NCBI GenBank assembly: GCA_041623895.1
Contig: JBFJVZ010000210.1
Coordinates: 1-12,655 of the forward strand
Direction of reading: 5' to 3'
Origin: JBFJVZ01 sp041623895
GTDB lineage: Bacteria > Planctomycetota > Planctomycetia > Pirellulales > Pirellulaceae
DNA length: 12,655 bases
In this document: piece after piece, positions 1 through 6,332 of the stretch
Layout of the letters: each line of letters begins with the position of its first letter
Numbering within the stretch: position 1 is the stretch's first letter
Translations under genes and position numbers: made by a program
Notes under the pieces: generated by a model
Databases searched by the model: none
Told to the model about the DNA's origin: nothing
The model's input: the letters and a program-made list of their open reading frames with translations, nothing else

Positions 1-777
1 GGCGATCATTTTCACTTTCTTGTTCAGACCGGCGTTACGCAGCGCCTCCAGCGTCCCGTTTGCATTTGGTTCACATACAGAAAACACGCCGTTCAAATCT
101 GCGCCGTGCACCTGAAGCAACTGATCCATTTTTTCTTTGGAGGATGTCGCGTTGTCGCCGCCCCGCTGATCACTGGAGACGACTGTGATGTCGGGGTAGT
201 TCTTGATTTGTTCCAAGAAACCTTCTTCGCGTTGTTCGGTGCTCTCACTACCGGCGAGGTATCGCAACAAGATGACATTGCCTTTTTCCTCGATCGCTTT
301 GGCCATTGCGTCGGCAGCTAATTTGCCGCCTTTGAAGTTGTCGGTTGCCACGTAGCTGACAATCTCAGGACCCTCGTCTAACCCGCTATCAAAGATTACG
401 ACGGGAATGCCTTCATCAATCGCTTCGCTGACAGCGTCAACCAGACCGCCTTTCTGATTGGGAGCCAGGATGATGCCGTCCACCTGGCGGGTGATCATGT
501 TCTTGACCACTTCGATCTGGCTGCCGGTATCGCTTTCCACCACGGGTCCTTGCCAAATGATTTCGACGCTGCCGATCTCGTCAGCCGCTTGTTTTGCACC
601 GAAGTGAATCGACTTCCAGAACTCGTGGCTGGTGCCTTTGGGGATGACCGCAAGTCGAATCGTCTTGTCGCCGTCGGACGATTCCGCCTTGGGCTCGGAC
701 TTCGAGGACGAATTGCAGCCGAGGGCAAGCGTCAGGGCGGCAATCGAAAACAAGCACGATAAACGAGCACTCTTCAC
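1..777 (-). CDS. Sugar ABC transporter substrate-binding lipoprotein (RbsB family), partial at the 3' end
   Basis: This is the periplasmic binding component of an ABC importer for a ribose-like sugar (Peripla_BP_4 family). It captures the sugar outside the inner membrane and hands it to a permease/ATPase, which would lie beyond the left edge if it is in the same operon. I read 259 codons from a GTG start at 777; the stop codon is outside the window. Residues 1-21 form a signal peptide ending in a near-canonical lipobox (LALGC, Cys21), followed by a Ser/Lys/Glu-rich linker. The mature part shows family landmarks: HEFWKSIHFGAKQAADE near 51-67, VDGIILAPN near 99-107, GIPVVIFDSG near 123-132 and YVATDNFKGG near 142-151. 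The GTG start is supported by GGAGAAG about 7-10 bases upstream and by where the signal peptide begins. The sugar cannot be named. The family is certain; 'ribose' is only the usual default for this group. Confidence 0.93.
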   Translation of the reverse strand, partial: MKSARLSCLFSIAALTLALGCNSSSKSEPKAESSDGDKTIRLAVIPKGTSHEFWKSIHFGAKQAADEIGSVEIIWQGPVVESDTGSQIEVVKNMITRQVDGIILAPNQKGGLVDAVSEAIDEGIPVVIFDSGLDEGPEIVSYVATDNFKGGKLAADAMAKAIEEKGNVILLRYLAGSESTEQREEGFLEQIKNYPDITVVSSDQRGGDNATSSKEKMDQLLQVHGADLNGVFSVCEPNANGTLEALRNAGLNKKVKMIA

Positions 778-1048
778 GGTGTGGCTTCTCCAAACGAGGG
801 ATTGTTAGGACCGGATCGCTCACACAAGTTTAACCGCTTGGCATACAAAGCGGACAGGTGCGTTGCCGGGATTGGCCCGATCCGATCTTATTGCGGTGCT
901 CGAGGGCTCCGTTCGCAGGTTACGATACGATTTGGCGGCCGGAGCCGGGCCAATCCTCGCGGTGTTGGAGCACGGACAAGAGAGTGCATCTGTGCGTTTG
1001 ACTCTTTAGCCATGCGCGGGCAACAAGTCGCTCGTTGCTTCGCAGTTG
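778..1048. other. Intergenic region between the aminotransferase and sugar-binding protein genes
   Basis: This stretch of 271 bases has no convincing gene. It must hold the end of the aminotransferase transcript and the leader and probably the promoter of the sugar-binding protein gene, both on the minus strand. It contains a perfect 11-base inverted repeat (869-879 and 946-956) with a smaller nested one. Just after the aminotransferase stop there is a short 5-bp hairpin (GCAAC 1020-1024, GTTGC 1034-1038) without a following T-run, so it is a weak terminator candidate at best. I could not assign a -35/-10 pair with confidence. Confidence 0.6.
869..956. repeat. Long-range inverted repeat with nested stem, candidate structured leader
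   Basis: The arms GGATTGGCCCG (869-879) and CGGGCCAATCC (946-956) are perfect 11-base reverse complements. Inside them GGCTCCG (905-911) is the reverse complement of CGGAGCC (940-946), so an outer and an inner stem could stack with one shared base. The element lies upstream of the sugar-binding protein gene, whose start is about 90 bases further on in the direction of transcription. It could be a structured 5' leader, part of a termination region, or a short mobile-type element with terminal inverted repeats. I see no flanking target-site duplication. The base pairing is directly visible; the role is unknown. Confidence 0.5.
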
Positions 1049-1942
1049 TCAGGACTTTACCGTCATCTGGTCGAAGCTGTGAACAAGCTTTTGAAAAACC
1101 GAACCTGGTTTCCCCTCGTTGATCAAACGATTGCTGACACGATTGGCGAACCAAATACCGGCGTCGGTTCCCATCAACAACACCTCGTTTGCATGCTCCA
1201 ATCGCTGGGCCGAAATGATTTCTTTGCTCCAGCTAATTTGCTGCTTCCGGGCAATCTGCTCGATGACCGACTGGGTCACGCCGCCCAGAATCCGCTCCGC
1301 AGGCGGGGAGACGACCTGGCCTGATTCAACGATAGCAACGTTGGCAACGCTGGTTTCCGTGATCGTTCCGTCCTGATCGATCAAGACTCCGAGCGCTCCG
1401 GGGAAGCATGTGGCGGCGAACTGATCGGCAAGATAATAGTGCAGCCGACAACGAACCTTGATGCCCCGCGGCCACGATTGCGGTGGCTGCTGCTGGACTT
1501 TCGTAATCACCAGCGGTTGGCCGACCGCTCGTTTCTGATCACACAGCTCAAGGTCGATCTGATTCAGATGCATCGCGAACGTCGGCTGCTCGTCTCCCAC
1601 GACTCCCGGGGTCGCAAACATTGTGACACCGGTTTCTTGCCACTGATCAAGCACCGTTTGATTGCGATCGATCAATTCATTTAGCTGCGCTCGAATTGTT
1701 TGTACGGAGGGCAGAGCGGCAATCCCAAGTGTTGCAACCGTGTGCAGCCATCGCTCAAGATGTGCTTCGAGCTGAAAGATCTTGCCGTTGTAGGTCCGCA
1801 TTCTTTCCACGGCGGTGACGGACTGACGAAATCCGAGATCGGCAGCGGAAATCGAGATTTCATGCAAGCTGACCCATCGGCCATTCAGAAAGCCAAGACT
1901 CGTCTGCTGCAGTTCAGATGCCTTCGCTGGTGAATCTGACAT
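1049..1942 (-). CDS. Class IV PLP-dependent aminotransferase (branched-chain/D-amino acid aminotransferase or aminodeoxychorismate lyase fold)
   Basis: This cytoplasmic enzyme of 297 aa has the fold-type IV family's normal length. It uses pyridoxal phosphate to transaminate an amino acid or to eliminate pyruvate from aminodeoxychorismate; the sequence alone does not settle which. Landmarks are an N-terminal 'FLNGRWV...ISAADLGF' strand (about 18-38), YNGKIFQLEAHLERW (51-65), GIK with probable Schiff-base Lys162, TETS with Glu196 (expected to contact the PLP ring nitrogen), Asn201, and LGGVTQS (219-225) in the phosphate-binding turn. The segment after Lys162 reads VRCRLHYYLAD, unlike the usual K-x-L-N-x-L. 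Lys162 aligns with the PabC lysine (GIKHLNRL) and keeps nearly the right distance to the Glu. The ATG start lies inside the last 29 bases of the upstream hydrolase gene, which suggests translational coupling. No strong Shine-Dalgarno is seen. An ilvE or pabC label would be overreach. Confidence 0.88.
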   Translation of the reverse strand: MSDSPAKASELQQTSLGFLNGRWVSLHEISISAADLGFRQSVTAVERMRTYNGKIFQLEAHLERWLHTVATLGIAALPSVQTIRAQLNELIDRNQTVLDQWQETGVTMFATPGVVGDEQPTFAMHLNQIDLELCDQKRAVGQPLVITKVQQQPPQSWPRGIKVRCRLHYYLADQFAATCFPGALGVLIDQDGTITETSVANVAIVESGQVVSPPAERILGGVTQSVIEQIARKQQISWSKEIISAQRLEHANEVLLMGTDAGIWFANRVSNRLINEGKPGSVFQKLVHSFDQMTVKS

Positions 1943-2969
1943 TAATCAATCTTGCCATTTCGGCGGTGGCGTTGCATTGGCACTGTTCGTAATACTCAAG
2001 TTCATCGTGCCGTATTCCTACCGCACCGGCACAATCGCGAGATCGCACGGGCAAGGGAGTACCGTCGGCACGCGGTCCGAATCCCTGTGGTCCACTGTAT
2101 CCCAAAGCAACGCTGTTGCGGACACGGTCAATCAACCAATAACGCTTTAGAATCGCATCGCGGCGGCTGTACAGGATCAGCAGTTCCTGCAAATTCTTGG
2201 TCGCGCGACCGTGATAACCGTTGGGACACATCCAGGTCGATTCCATCGCCGGAGCAATCCATCCGGCGTAGATCTTTGCGCCTGTAACGACCGATCCTCC
2301 CAGGCGACGGCCGTCCAGCGAACCACCGGCCAGGGCGTGCAGCGAGCCACTAATGACTCGGCTACCAAAACTATATCCGATCATGGAAATTTGCATCGAC
2401 GATTGGACTTGGCGCCGCAGGAACCACGCCAAATACAGACCCTGAGCATCGGTGCGGTCGGCTTTCCTTCTGAAATCCTTGATTAGCCGGCAGCCCTCGA
2501 AACTACTGGGCCAACTCCAAATCACCCAGTCAACCGGTTCCTGCCGACGGCAACTTCTGATCGCGCGATACACATCCAAGCCGCGTTTCGCAGCAGCCTG
2601 TTTGTCAATCAGGTTGCCATGCACGTAGACCACCAACGGGCGCGACGGACTGAGCATCGACTCAAACATTTTTAAAGAAACCGGAGTGCTATCGCCGCAG
2701 GGATTCAGCCGATAAACACGCAATTTCGGATTCTCGAGATTGGCGCATGGCACGTCGAATGGCAATCCGCGAGTGGAGACCAACCAAATACGTTCGCCGA
2801 CAGACATCTCGGCGTCCGGCGTTTCAACCCCAAAGCCTGAGCTCTGCTCGCTGTCGTCAAACAGCTCACACGTTTGCGTCGTCTGATCGATAACCGCTTC
2901 ACCGCGGCTGGAACAAGCAAGGCTGGTGGTCGCAACGACGATTGCGATCGCGCGGATAAAGCTGGTCAT
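1914..2969 (-). CDS. Exported alpha/beta-hydrolase of unknown substrate
   Basis: This is a protein of 351 aa with an alpha/beta-hydrolase core. Visible landmarks are a strand followed by VVYVHGN (His117-Gly118, oxyanion region), the nucleophile elbow GYSFG (198-202, Ser200), a candidate acid Asp271 in LYSRRD, and a candidate catalytic His321 in RHDELEYY. Residues 1-25 (MTSFIRAIAIVVATTSLACS...) form a signal peptide. Cys19 is not in a canonical lipobox, so cleavage by ordinary signal peptidase is as likely as lipidation. The reading frame stays open to an ATG at 3098, but I prefer the ATG at 2969 because it puts the signal peptide at the N terminus; no clear Shine-Dalgarno decides this. Many cysteines in the mature part would suit a disulfide-bonded periplasmic protein. 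The protein resembles hydrolases that planctomycetes keep without known function. The 3' end overlaps the aminotransferase gene by 29 bases, so the two are probably co-transcribed. Confidence 0.85.
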   Translation of the reverse strand: MTSFIRAIAIVVATTSLACSSRGEAVIDQTTQTCELFDDSEQSSGFGVETPDAEMSVGERIWLVSTRGLPFDVPCANLENPKLRVYRLNPCGDSTPVSLKMFESMLSPSRPLVVYVHGNLIDKQAAAKRGLDVYRAIRSCRRQEPVDWVIWSWPSSFEGCRLIKDFRRKADRTDAQGLYLAWFLRRQVQSSMQISMIGYSFGSRVISGSLHALAGGSLDGRRLGGSVVTGAKIYAGWIAPAMESTWMCPNGYHGRATKNLQELLILYSRRDAILKRYWLIDRVRNSVALGYSGPQGFGPRADGTPLPVRSRDCAGAVGIRHDELEYYEQCQCNATAEMARLINVRFTSEGI

Positions 2970-3078
2970 GATGTCTACGTAGCCAAAGGAGTTCAGGGCG
3001 TTGGATCCGGTCAACGAATTGTTGCTGAAAAAAAACGTGTTGCGTTTGCACATCGTCGAAAGCGTCCTAGTTTTGTAC

Positions 3079-3096
3079 GGTCCCGCATACGGGTCC
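3079..3096. promoter_or_regulatory. Short inverted repeat in the divergent region upstream of the small lipoprotein gene
   Basis: GG-T-CCCG-CATA-CGGG-T-CC forms a hairpin or operator-like dyad: CCCG (3082-3085) pairs with CGGG (3090-3093), and the GG/CC ends pair across a T-T mismatch. It sits between the divergent hydrolase (start 2969) and lipoprotein (start 3134) genes. A possible -35/-10 pair for the plus-strand gene, TTGCAC (3046-3051) and TAGTTT (3068-3073) with 16-base spacing, precedes it. In that case the dyad would lie near the transcript start. Only the symmetry is certain. Confidence 0.3.
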
Positions 3097-3133
3097 ACCG
3101 AATAAGCTCACTATGCAAATCAAGGACATTTCG

Positions 3134-3625
3134 ATGAAGACTCGCATTATTACGGTAGTCGCATCTGTAACACTGCTTTGCCTGACATCTGGCTGCGGAG
3201 TCATGCGACAATTCTGGTTTGGACGCGGCGCGCGGTGTGGGCCGAATGCACCCAGGTACGCTCCGGTTGGACAGCCAGCAACGCCATGTCGCTCTCCCCT
3301 CTGTCAGCAGCCCGCGGCCGTGATGCCGCAGGCGGGATGTGGATGTGAAACAGCAACGCCGGCTTATGCGGCTGAAATCGGTTGCGGCATCGAGAGCTAT
3401 GGCGGCGTCATCAATGATCCCTACCTCTCCGGCGGCATCGTCGGTGACGGAGTGATTGTTGGCGAATACCCCGCCGGATCATCGCTGCCGGGAACAATCA
3501 TGCCCGACAACTTCGTACCCGCTCAAATCGACTCGCAGGGATATCGAAGCAACAAATTCGACACGGATGGGGCTCGCATCATCAGCGAAGAGCCACTACC
3601 GCCGGGCGTTACCCCAATTAATTAG
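3134..3625 (+). CDS. Small Cys/Gly/Pro-rich probable lipoprotein of unknown function
   Basis: This is a protein of 163 aa that I do not recognise. The ATG at 3134 is chosen over the in-frame ATG at 3113 because AAGGA (3122-3126) lies 7 bases before it, a good Shine-Dalgarno, and because the signal peptide then starts at residue 1. Residues 1-21 (MKTRIITVVASVTLLCLTSGC) look like a lipoprotein signal. Ser-Gly precede Cys21, although Thr at -3 is not the classical Leu. The mature part is low in helix-forming segments and rich in Cys, Gly and Pro, with repeated Cys-containing turns (RCGP, PCRSPLCQQ, AGCGCE, IGCGIE) up to about residue 85. A Gly/Ile/Val-rich stretch (GGIVGDGVIVGEYPAG) and a hydrophilic tail follow. 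No enzymatic motif is visible, and an anchored envelope protein is the most that can be inferred. It is divergent from the hydrolase gene and followed by a strong hairpin. Confidence 0.75.
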   Translation: MKTRIITVVASVTLLCLTSGCGVMRQFWFGRGARCGPNAPRYAPVGQPATPCRSPLCQQPAAVMPQAGCGCETATPAYAAEIGCGIESYGGVINDPYLSGGIVGDGVIVGEYPAGSSLPGTIMPDNFVPAQIDSQGYRSNKFDTDGARIISEEPLPPGVTPIN

Positions 3626-3697
3626 CTTCCACCGACAAGCGACCGATTCGATTCGTCGGGCACCCGCGAGTATGATAGGTTCAAAACGTGAGTGAGC

Positions 3698-3744
3698 GAC
3701 GGTCGGAGCAGTTTCGGATTCTTCCGTAGCCTGCTCCGGCCGTT
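3698..3744 (+). terminator. Strong two-part hairpin, probable terminator or leader structure
   Basis: The arm 3698-3711 pairs with 3731-3744 over 14 positions, two of them G-U as RNA; the core is CGGAGCAG against CTGCTCCG. After a small internal loop a second stem, CGGA (3715-3718) with TCCG (3723-3726), closes a TTCT tetraloop. The element lies 73 bases after the lipoprotein stop and 53 bases before the chosen start of the transglutaminase-like gene. The downstream sequence (GTTCGGTTTCTTTCC) is only moderately T-rich. It may therefore terminate the lipoprotein transcript or act as a structured leader of the next gene. The pairing is seen; the role is inferred. Confidence 0.6.
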
Positions 3745-3796
3745 CGGTTTCTTTCCGCGAACCTCTCCCTGCCGGCGAGCTGACCCAAAAACCAGA

Positions 3797-4744
3797 ATGC
3801 CAAGCTTTCGACTAAACCGAAGAACGATGATCGCCGGTAGCGTGGCTGCGGCCGCCGCGCCCATGGTGCTGGCGGACTCGCCATTGGTGTTCGATGCGCC
3901 GCAAACACAGCATTGGCGAATCGGCTTGGTGTTAACGACTCCGGTAGCCTGCACGAATGTGTTCGCCACCTTTCCGGTACCCATGGATTGGCCGGAACAA
4001 AAAGTCACCGTGGAAAGCCAAACAGTGGATCCATTGGTCACCGCTTGGAAGGTACGCGATACGGCGCCGGGAGTAAAAGAAGTCGTGCTACAGATGGCTC
4101 GCATCCCGGCCGGATCAAGGGCTGAGCTGACGCTGAACTTGAAAATCGAACGTTCCAGGATCCTGCCGCCGGATAATACAGACGAGTTTGTCATCCCCAA
4201 GCGTTTATCTCGCGAACTGCGCATGTACATGGGCAACAGTCCTTTCATCGACGCCTCGAATGCACGTATCCGCAGTGCATCCAAAGAGCTGGCAGCGAGG
4301 AGCGTCGAAAACGATTGGAACCGCATCGAACAAATCTACGATTACGTGCGCGAAAAAGTTGAGTATGTCGAGGGCGATCTGAAAAGCGCATCGCAAGCCT
4401 TGCGCGATGGTTCGGGTGACTGCGAAGAAATGACCAGCCTATTCGTCGCCCTTTGCCGGAATGCGAATGTGCCGGCAAGAATGGTGTGGATTCCCGACCA
4501 CTGCTATCCCGAATTCTATTTAGAAAACAGTAACGGCGAAGGTCATTGGTTTCCTTGCCAGGCCGCCGGAACGCGACAATTCGGACGGATGGATGAGTAT
4601 CGGCCGGTGCTGCAAAAAGGCGACCGATTCAAAGTCCCCGAAAAGCGAACGCCGCAGCGCTACGTCGCTGAATTCTTCAAGTGCGATCGCAAAGGCAAAC
4701 AGAATCCTCGACCGAATTTCATCCGTGAAATGGTGGATGTCTAG
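3797..4744 (+). CDS. Tat-type exported transglutaminase-like protein
   Basis: This is a protein of 315 aa. The N terminus has a twin-arginine-type signal, NRRTMIAGSVAAAAAPMVLA (7-26), implying export of a folded protein. Residues about 30-130 form a beta-rich domain of unknown role. A transglutaminase/papain-like core follows: helix region 170-190, then GSGDCEEMTSLFVALCR with candidate nucleophile Cys209, VPARMVWI (225-232), and DHCYPEFYL with candidate His235. The third triad position, normally Asp in W-x-P-x-D, reads W-F-P-C-Q (251-255), so Gln255 replaces Asp. Such proteins may be cysteine proteases, transglutaminases or non-catalytic binders; the substrate is unknown. The frame is open back to a GTG at 3692. 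I chose the ATG at 3797 because the signal peptide then begins correctly and the extra 35 codons would run through the strong hairpin. No clear Shine-Dalgarno precedes it. It ends convergent to the Deg protease gene. Confidence 0.85.
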   Translation: MPSFRLNRRTMIAGSVAAAAAPMVLADSPLVFDAPQTQHWRIGLVLTTPVACTNVFATFPVPMDWPEQKVTVESQTVDPLVTAWKVRDTAPGVKEVVLQMARIPAGSRAELTLNLKIERSRILPPDNTDEFVIPKRLSRELRMYMGNSPFIDASNARIRSASKELAARSVENDWNRIEQIYDYVREKVEYVEGDLKSASQALRDGSGDCEEMTSLFVALCRNANVPARMVWIPDHCYPEFYLENSNGEGHWFPCQAAGTRQFGRMDEYRPVLQKGDRFKVPEKRTPQRYVAEFFKCDRKGKQNPRPNFIREMVDV

Positions 4745-4753
4745 CTGGACCGC

Positions 4754-4787
4754 GGGAGGCTTATCCGCTGCTGTGCGTTAGCCTCCC
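4754..4787. terminator. Hairpin between convergent genes, candidate bidirectional terminator
   Basis: GGGAGGCT (4754-4761) and AGCCTCCC (4780-4787) are perfect 8-base reverse complements around an 18-base loop. The hairpin starts 9 bases after the transglutaminase-like stop at 4744, in the gap of 168 bases before the convergent Deg protease stop at 4913. The position fits a terminator, but there is no T-run on either side. It could instead be a single copy of a dispersed palindromic repeat, and only one copy is present in this window. Confidence 0.45.
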
Positions 4788-4912
4788 ATGATCGCGAAAC
4801 AAGATCACCGACCGCTTTTCCCGACAGCCAAGAGTTACGGTCTGGCGAACGCAAAACAGCCGAAAGACTTGGCGACTAAAGCTACTTCACTCCTCTGCCG
4901 GTCACCCAGGTA

Positions 4913-6109
4913 CTACGGATTGGGATCGTCAGCAGACTGAACATCTTTCGAGGCAGGGCCGCCAGCAGCATCTGGATCGTCGCCGCTCTCGGTATCTTCG
5001 CCTCCTGTGGGGTCATCCAGCGGCGCTAGTTCGACCCGCAGCATGAGTTCCTCGCCAGCCCGTAAGACTTTGACGTCCTGAGTTGAGCCGATCGGTTCGC
5101 GCTCGATCAGTTCGCGTAAGCTACTTGAGCTTTGTACTCTTTGGCTGGCGAATTCAAGGATCACATCCAACTGTTTGAATCCAGCCTGATCGGCAGCAGA
5201 GCCCTTGATGATCTGATAAACCAGGACGCCAAGATTGGCGGGCAAGTCAAATTTTTCCGCGATACGCGGTTTCAAATCGACCAGCGTTGCCCCGATTGCC
5301 GCGCGGCGGACGCGGCCATGCTTGGCAAGCTCATCGGCAATCCACTTGGCTTGATTGATGGGGATCGCAAAGCCAACACCTTGGTAGCCCGTGTTGCGGG
5401 TGGCGATCGCGGTATTGATTGCGATCACATTGCCGTCCAAATCAATCAACGGTCCGCCGGAATTCCCGGGATTGATTGCGGCATCTGTTTGAAACAGCCG
5501 ACTGCGACGAATGCGAGTTAGCCGACGGTTCTTTGCACTGATGATTCCCGCACTAACGGTCGCTTCTAACTTAAACGGACTACCGATGGCTAAGACCCAG
5601 TCGCCGATCTCCATGGCATCGGAATCACCGATGCCAGCCGGCGGGAACGGTTGGTCGCCTTGGATCTTCAACATAGCCACGTCGCTATCGGGATCGCCAA
5701 TCGTCTGCACGGCTTCATATTCTGTTTCATCGGGCAGCTGAACGACGATTCGCTTGGCACCGGTGATGACGTGAGTATTGGTGATCACCATCCCGGCGGC
5801 GTCAACGATCACGCCGGAACCGAGCCCCGAGAGTCGCTCTTCGTCCGGCAGTTGCGGCTCGGCATCGGCAGCAGCCGGATCGTTGTTTCTGGCTGCGGGT
5901 TGATTGATGTTCTGGCCATAAACGTAGATGGTCACAACCGACGGAGTCGCTTTACGAGCAGCCACCCGAAAAGCTCGAGAGAGGGCTCGCGGCCCCGCTT
6001 GAATATTCGCTTGTTCGGTCTCGTCTGTGTCGGGTTCCTGGCCGCCGGCCTGGTGAGCCGCCAAAGCAAGAAACATACAGACTGCGGTCAACAAGAAGCG
6101 TTTCATCAT
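4913..6109 (-). CDS. Secreted HtrA/Deg-family serine protease with one PDZ domain
   Basis: This is a protein of 398 aa. The N terminus MMKRFLLTAVCMFLALAAHQAGG is a signal peptide, so the enzyme acts in the periplasm, where this family degrades misfolded or damaged proteins. The trypsin-like domain (about 45-260) has the complete triad: His113 in NTHV, Asp143 in DSDVAMLKI, and Ser217 in AINPGNSGGP. A single PDZ domain follows (about 285-362; GVLVYQIIKGSAADQAGF onwards) to position substrates. An acidic tail of about 35 residues (365-398), rich in Asp, Glu, Gly and Pro, ends the protein. One PDZ rather than two makes it more like DegS or cyanobacterial HhoA than DegP. A disordered Asn/Ala/Asp/Pro-rich insert at about 66-93 sits where Deg proteins carry their N-terminal loop. 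Either of two adjacent ATG codons (6109 or 6106) could start it. The gene is divergent from the phosphorylase gene. Confidence 0.95.
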   Translation of the reverse strand: MMKRFLLTAVCMFLALAAHQAGGQEPDTDETEQANIQAGPRALSRAFRVAARKATPSVVTIYVYGQNINQPAARNNDPAAADAEPQLPDEERLSGLGSGVIVDAAGMVITNTHVITGAKRIVVQLPDETEYEAVQTIGDPDSDVAMLKIQGDQPFPPAGIGDSDAMEIGDWVLAIGSPFKLEATVSAGIISAKNRRLTRIRRSRLFQTDAAINPGNSGGPLIDLDGNVIAINTAIATRNTGYQGVGFAIPINQAKWIADELAKHGRVRRAAIGATLVDLKPRIAEKFDLPANLGVLVYQIIKGSAADQAGFKQLDVILEFASQRVQSSSSLRELIEREPIGSTQDVKVLRAGEELMLRVELAPLDDPTGGEDTESGDDPDAAGGPASKDVQSADDPNP

Positions 6110-6332
6110 AAGATTCTCTGATCAATTCGTGTCCATGTCTCAGCGTTGTGAGGATCAAGCTTCCAATATAGCGATCACTTTGCCATCCTGTTCAGGCCCT
6201 CATCTGCTTTGCAACCTGAGCGTAACCGGGTCAGGCAGGTATTACGATGCTGATTGTCGTTTATAACGGATCGCCGGCTAGTGCCAGACACTCCCAGACG
6301 CCCTTTCCAAGTTCTCCATTGAGTCTCGATTG

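Noticed and set aside
869..956. Interpretation of the inverted repeat as an insertion sequence or MITE
   Set aside because: There is no target-site duplication at the ends and no second copy in the window, so only the repeat itself is reported.
781..1122. Possible small gene on the plus strand in the gap beside the sugar-binding gene
   Set aside because: The product is rich in Arg and Gly with no signal peptide or motif, and the frame runs into the antisense of the aminotransferase. The inverted repeat explains part of the region better.
2970..3098. N-terminal extension of the alpha/beta hydrolase to an ATG at 3098
   Set aside because: It would bury the signal peptide 43 residues inside the protein and has no features of its own. 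The ATG at 2969 is more natural, although no Shine-Dalgarno proves it.
3622..4326. Long open frame on the minus strand opposite the transglutaminase-like gene
   Set aside because: It lies almost wholly antisense to a gene with clear catalytic motifs and a signal peptide, and its translation shows no domain or membrane pattern. I treat it as a shadow frame.
5651..6121. Open frame of 156 codons on the plus strand across the Deg protease gene
   Set aside because: The opposite strand has the full catalytic triad and signal peptide of an HtrA protease. The antisense translation has no recognisable features.
6110..6332. Promoter elements in the divergent gap between the Deg protease and phosphorylase genes
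   Set aside because: TATAAC (6262-6267) resembles a -10 box, but the nearest -35-like hexamer, TTACGA (6242-6247), is only 14 bases upstream. On the other strand TATATT has no partner at proper spacing. Not strong enough to list.
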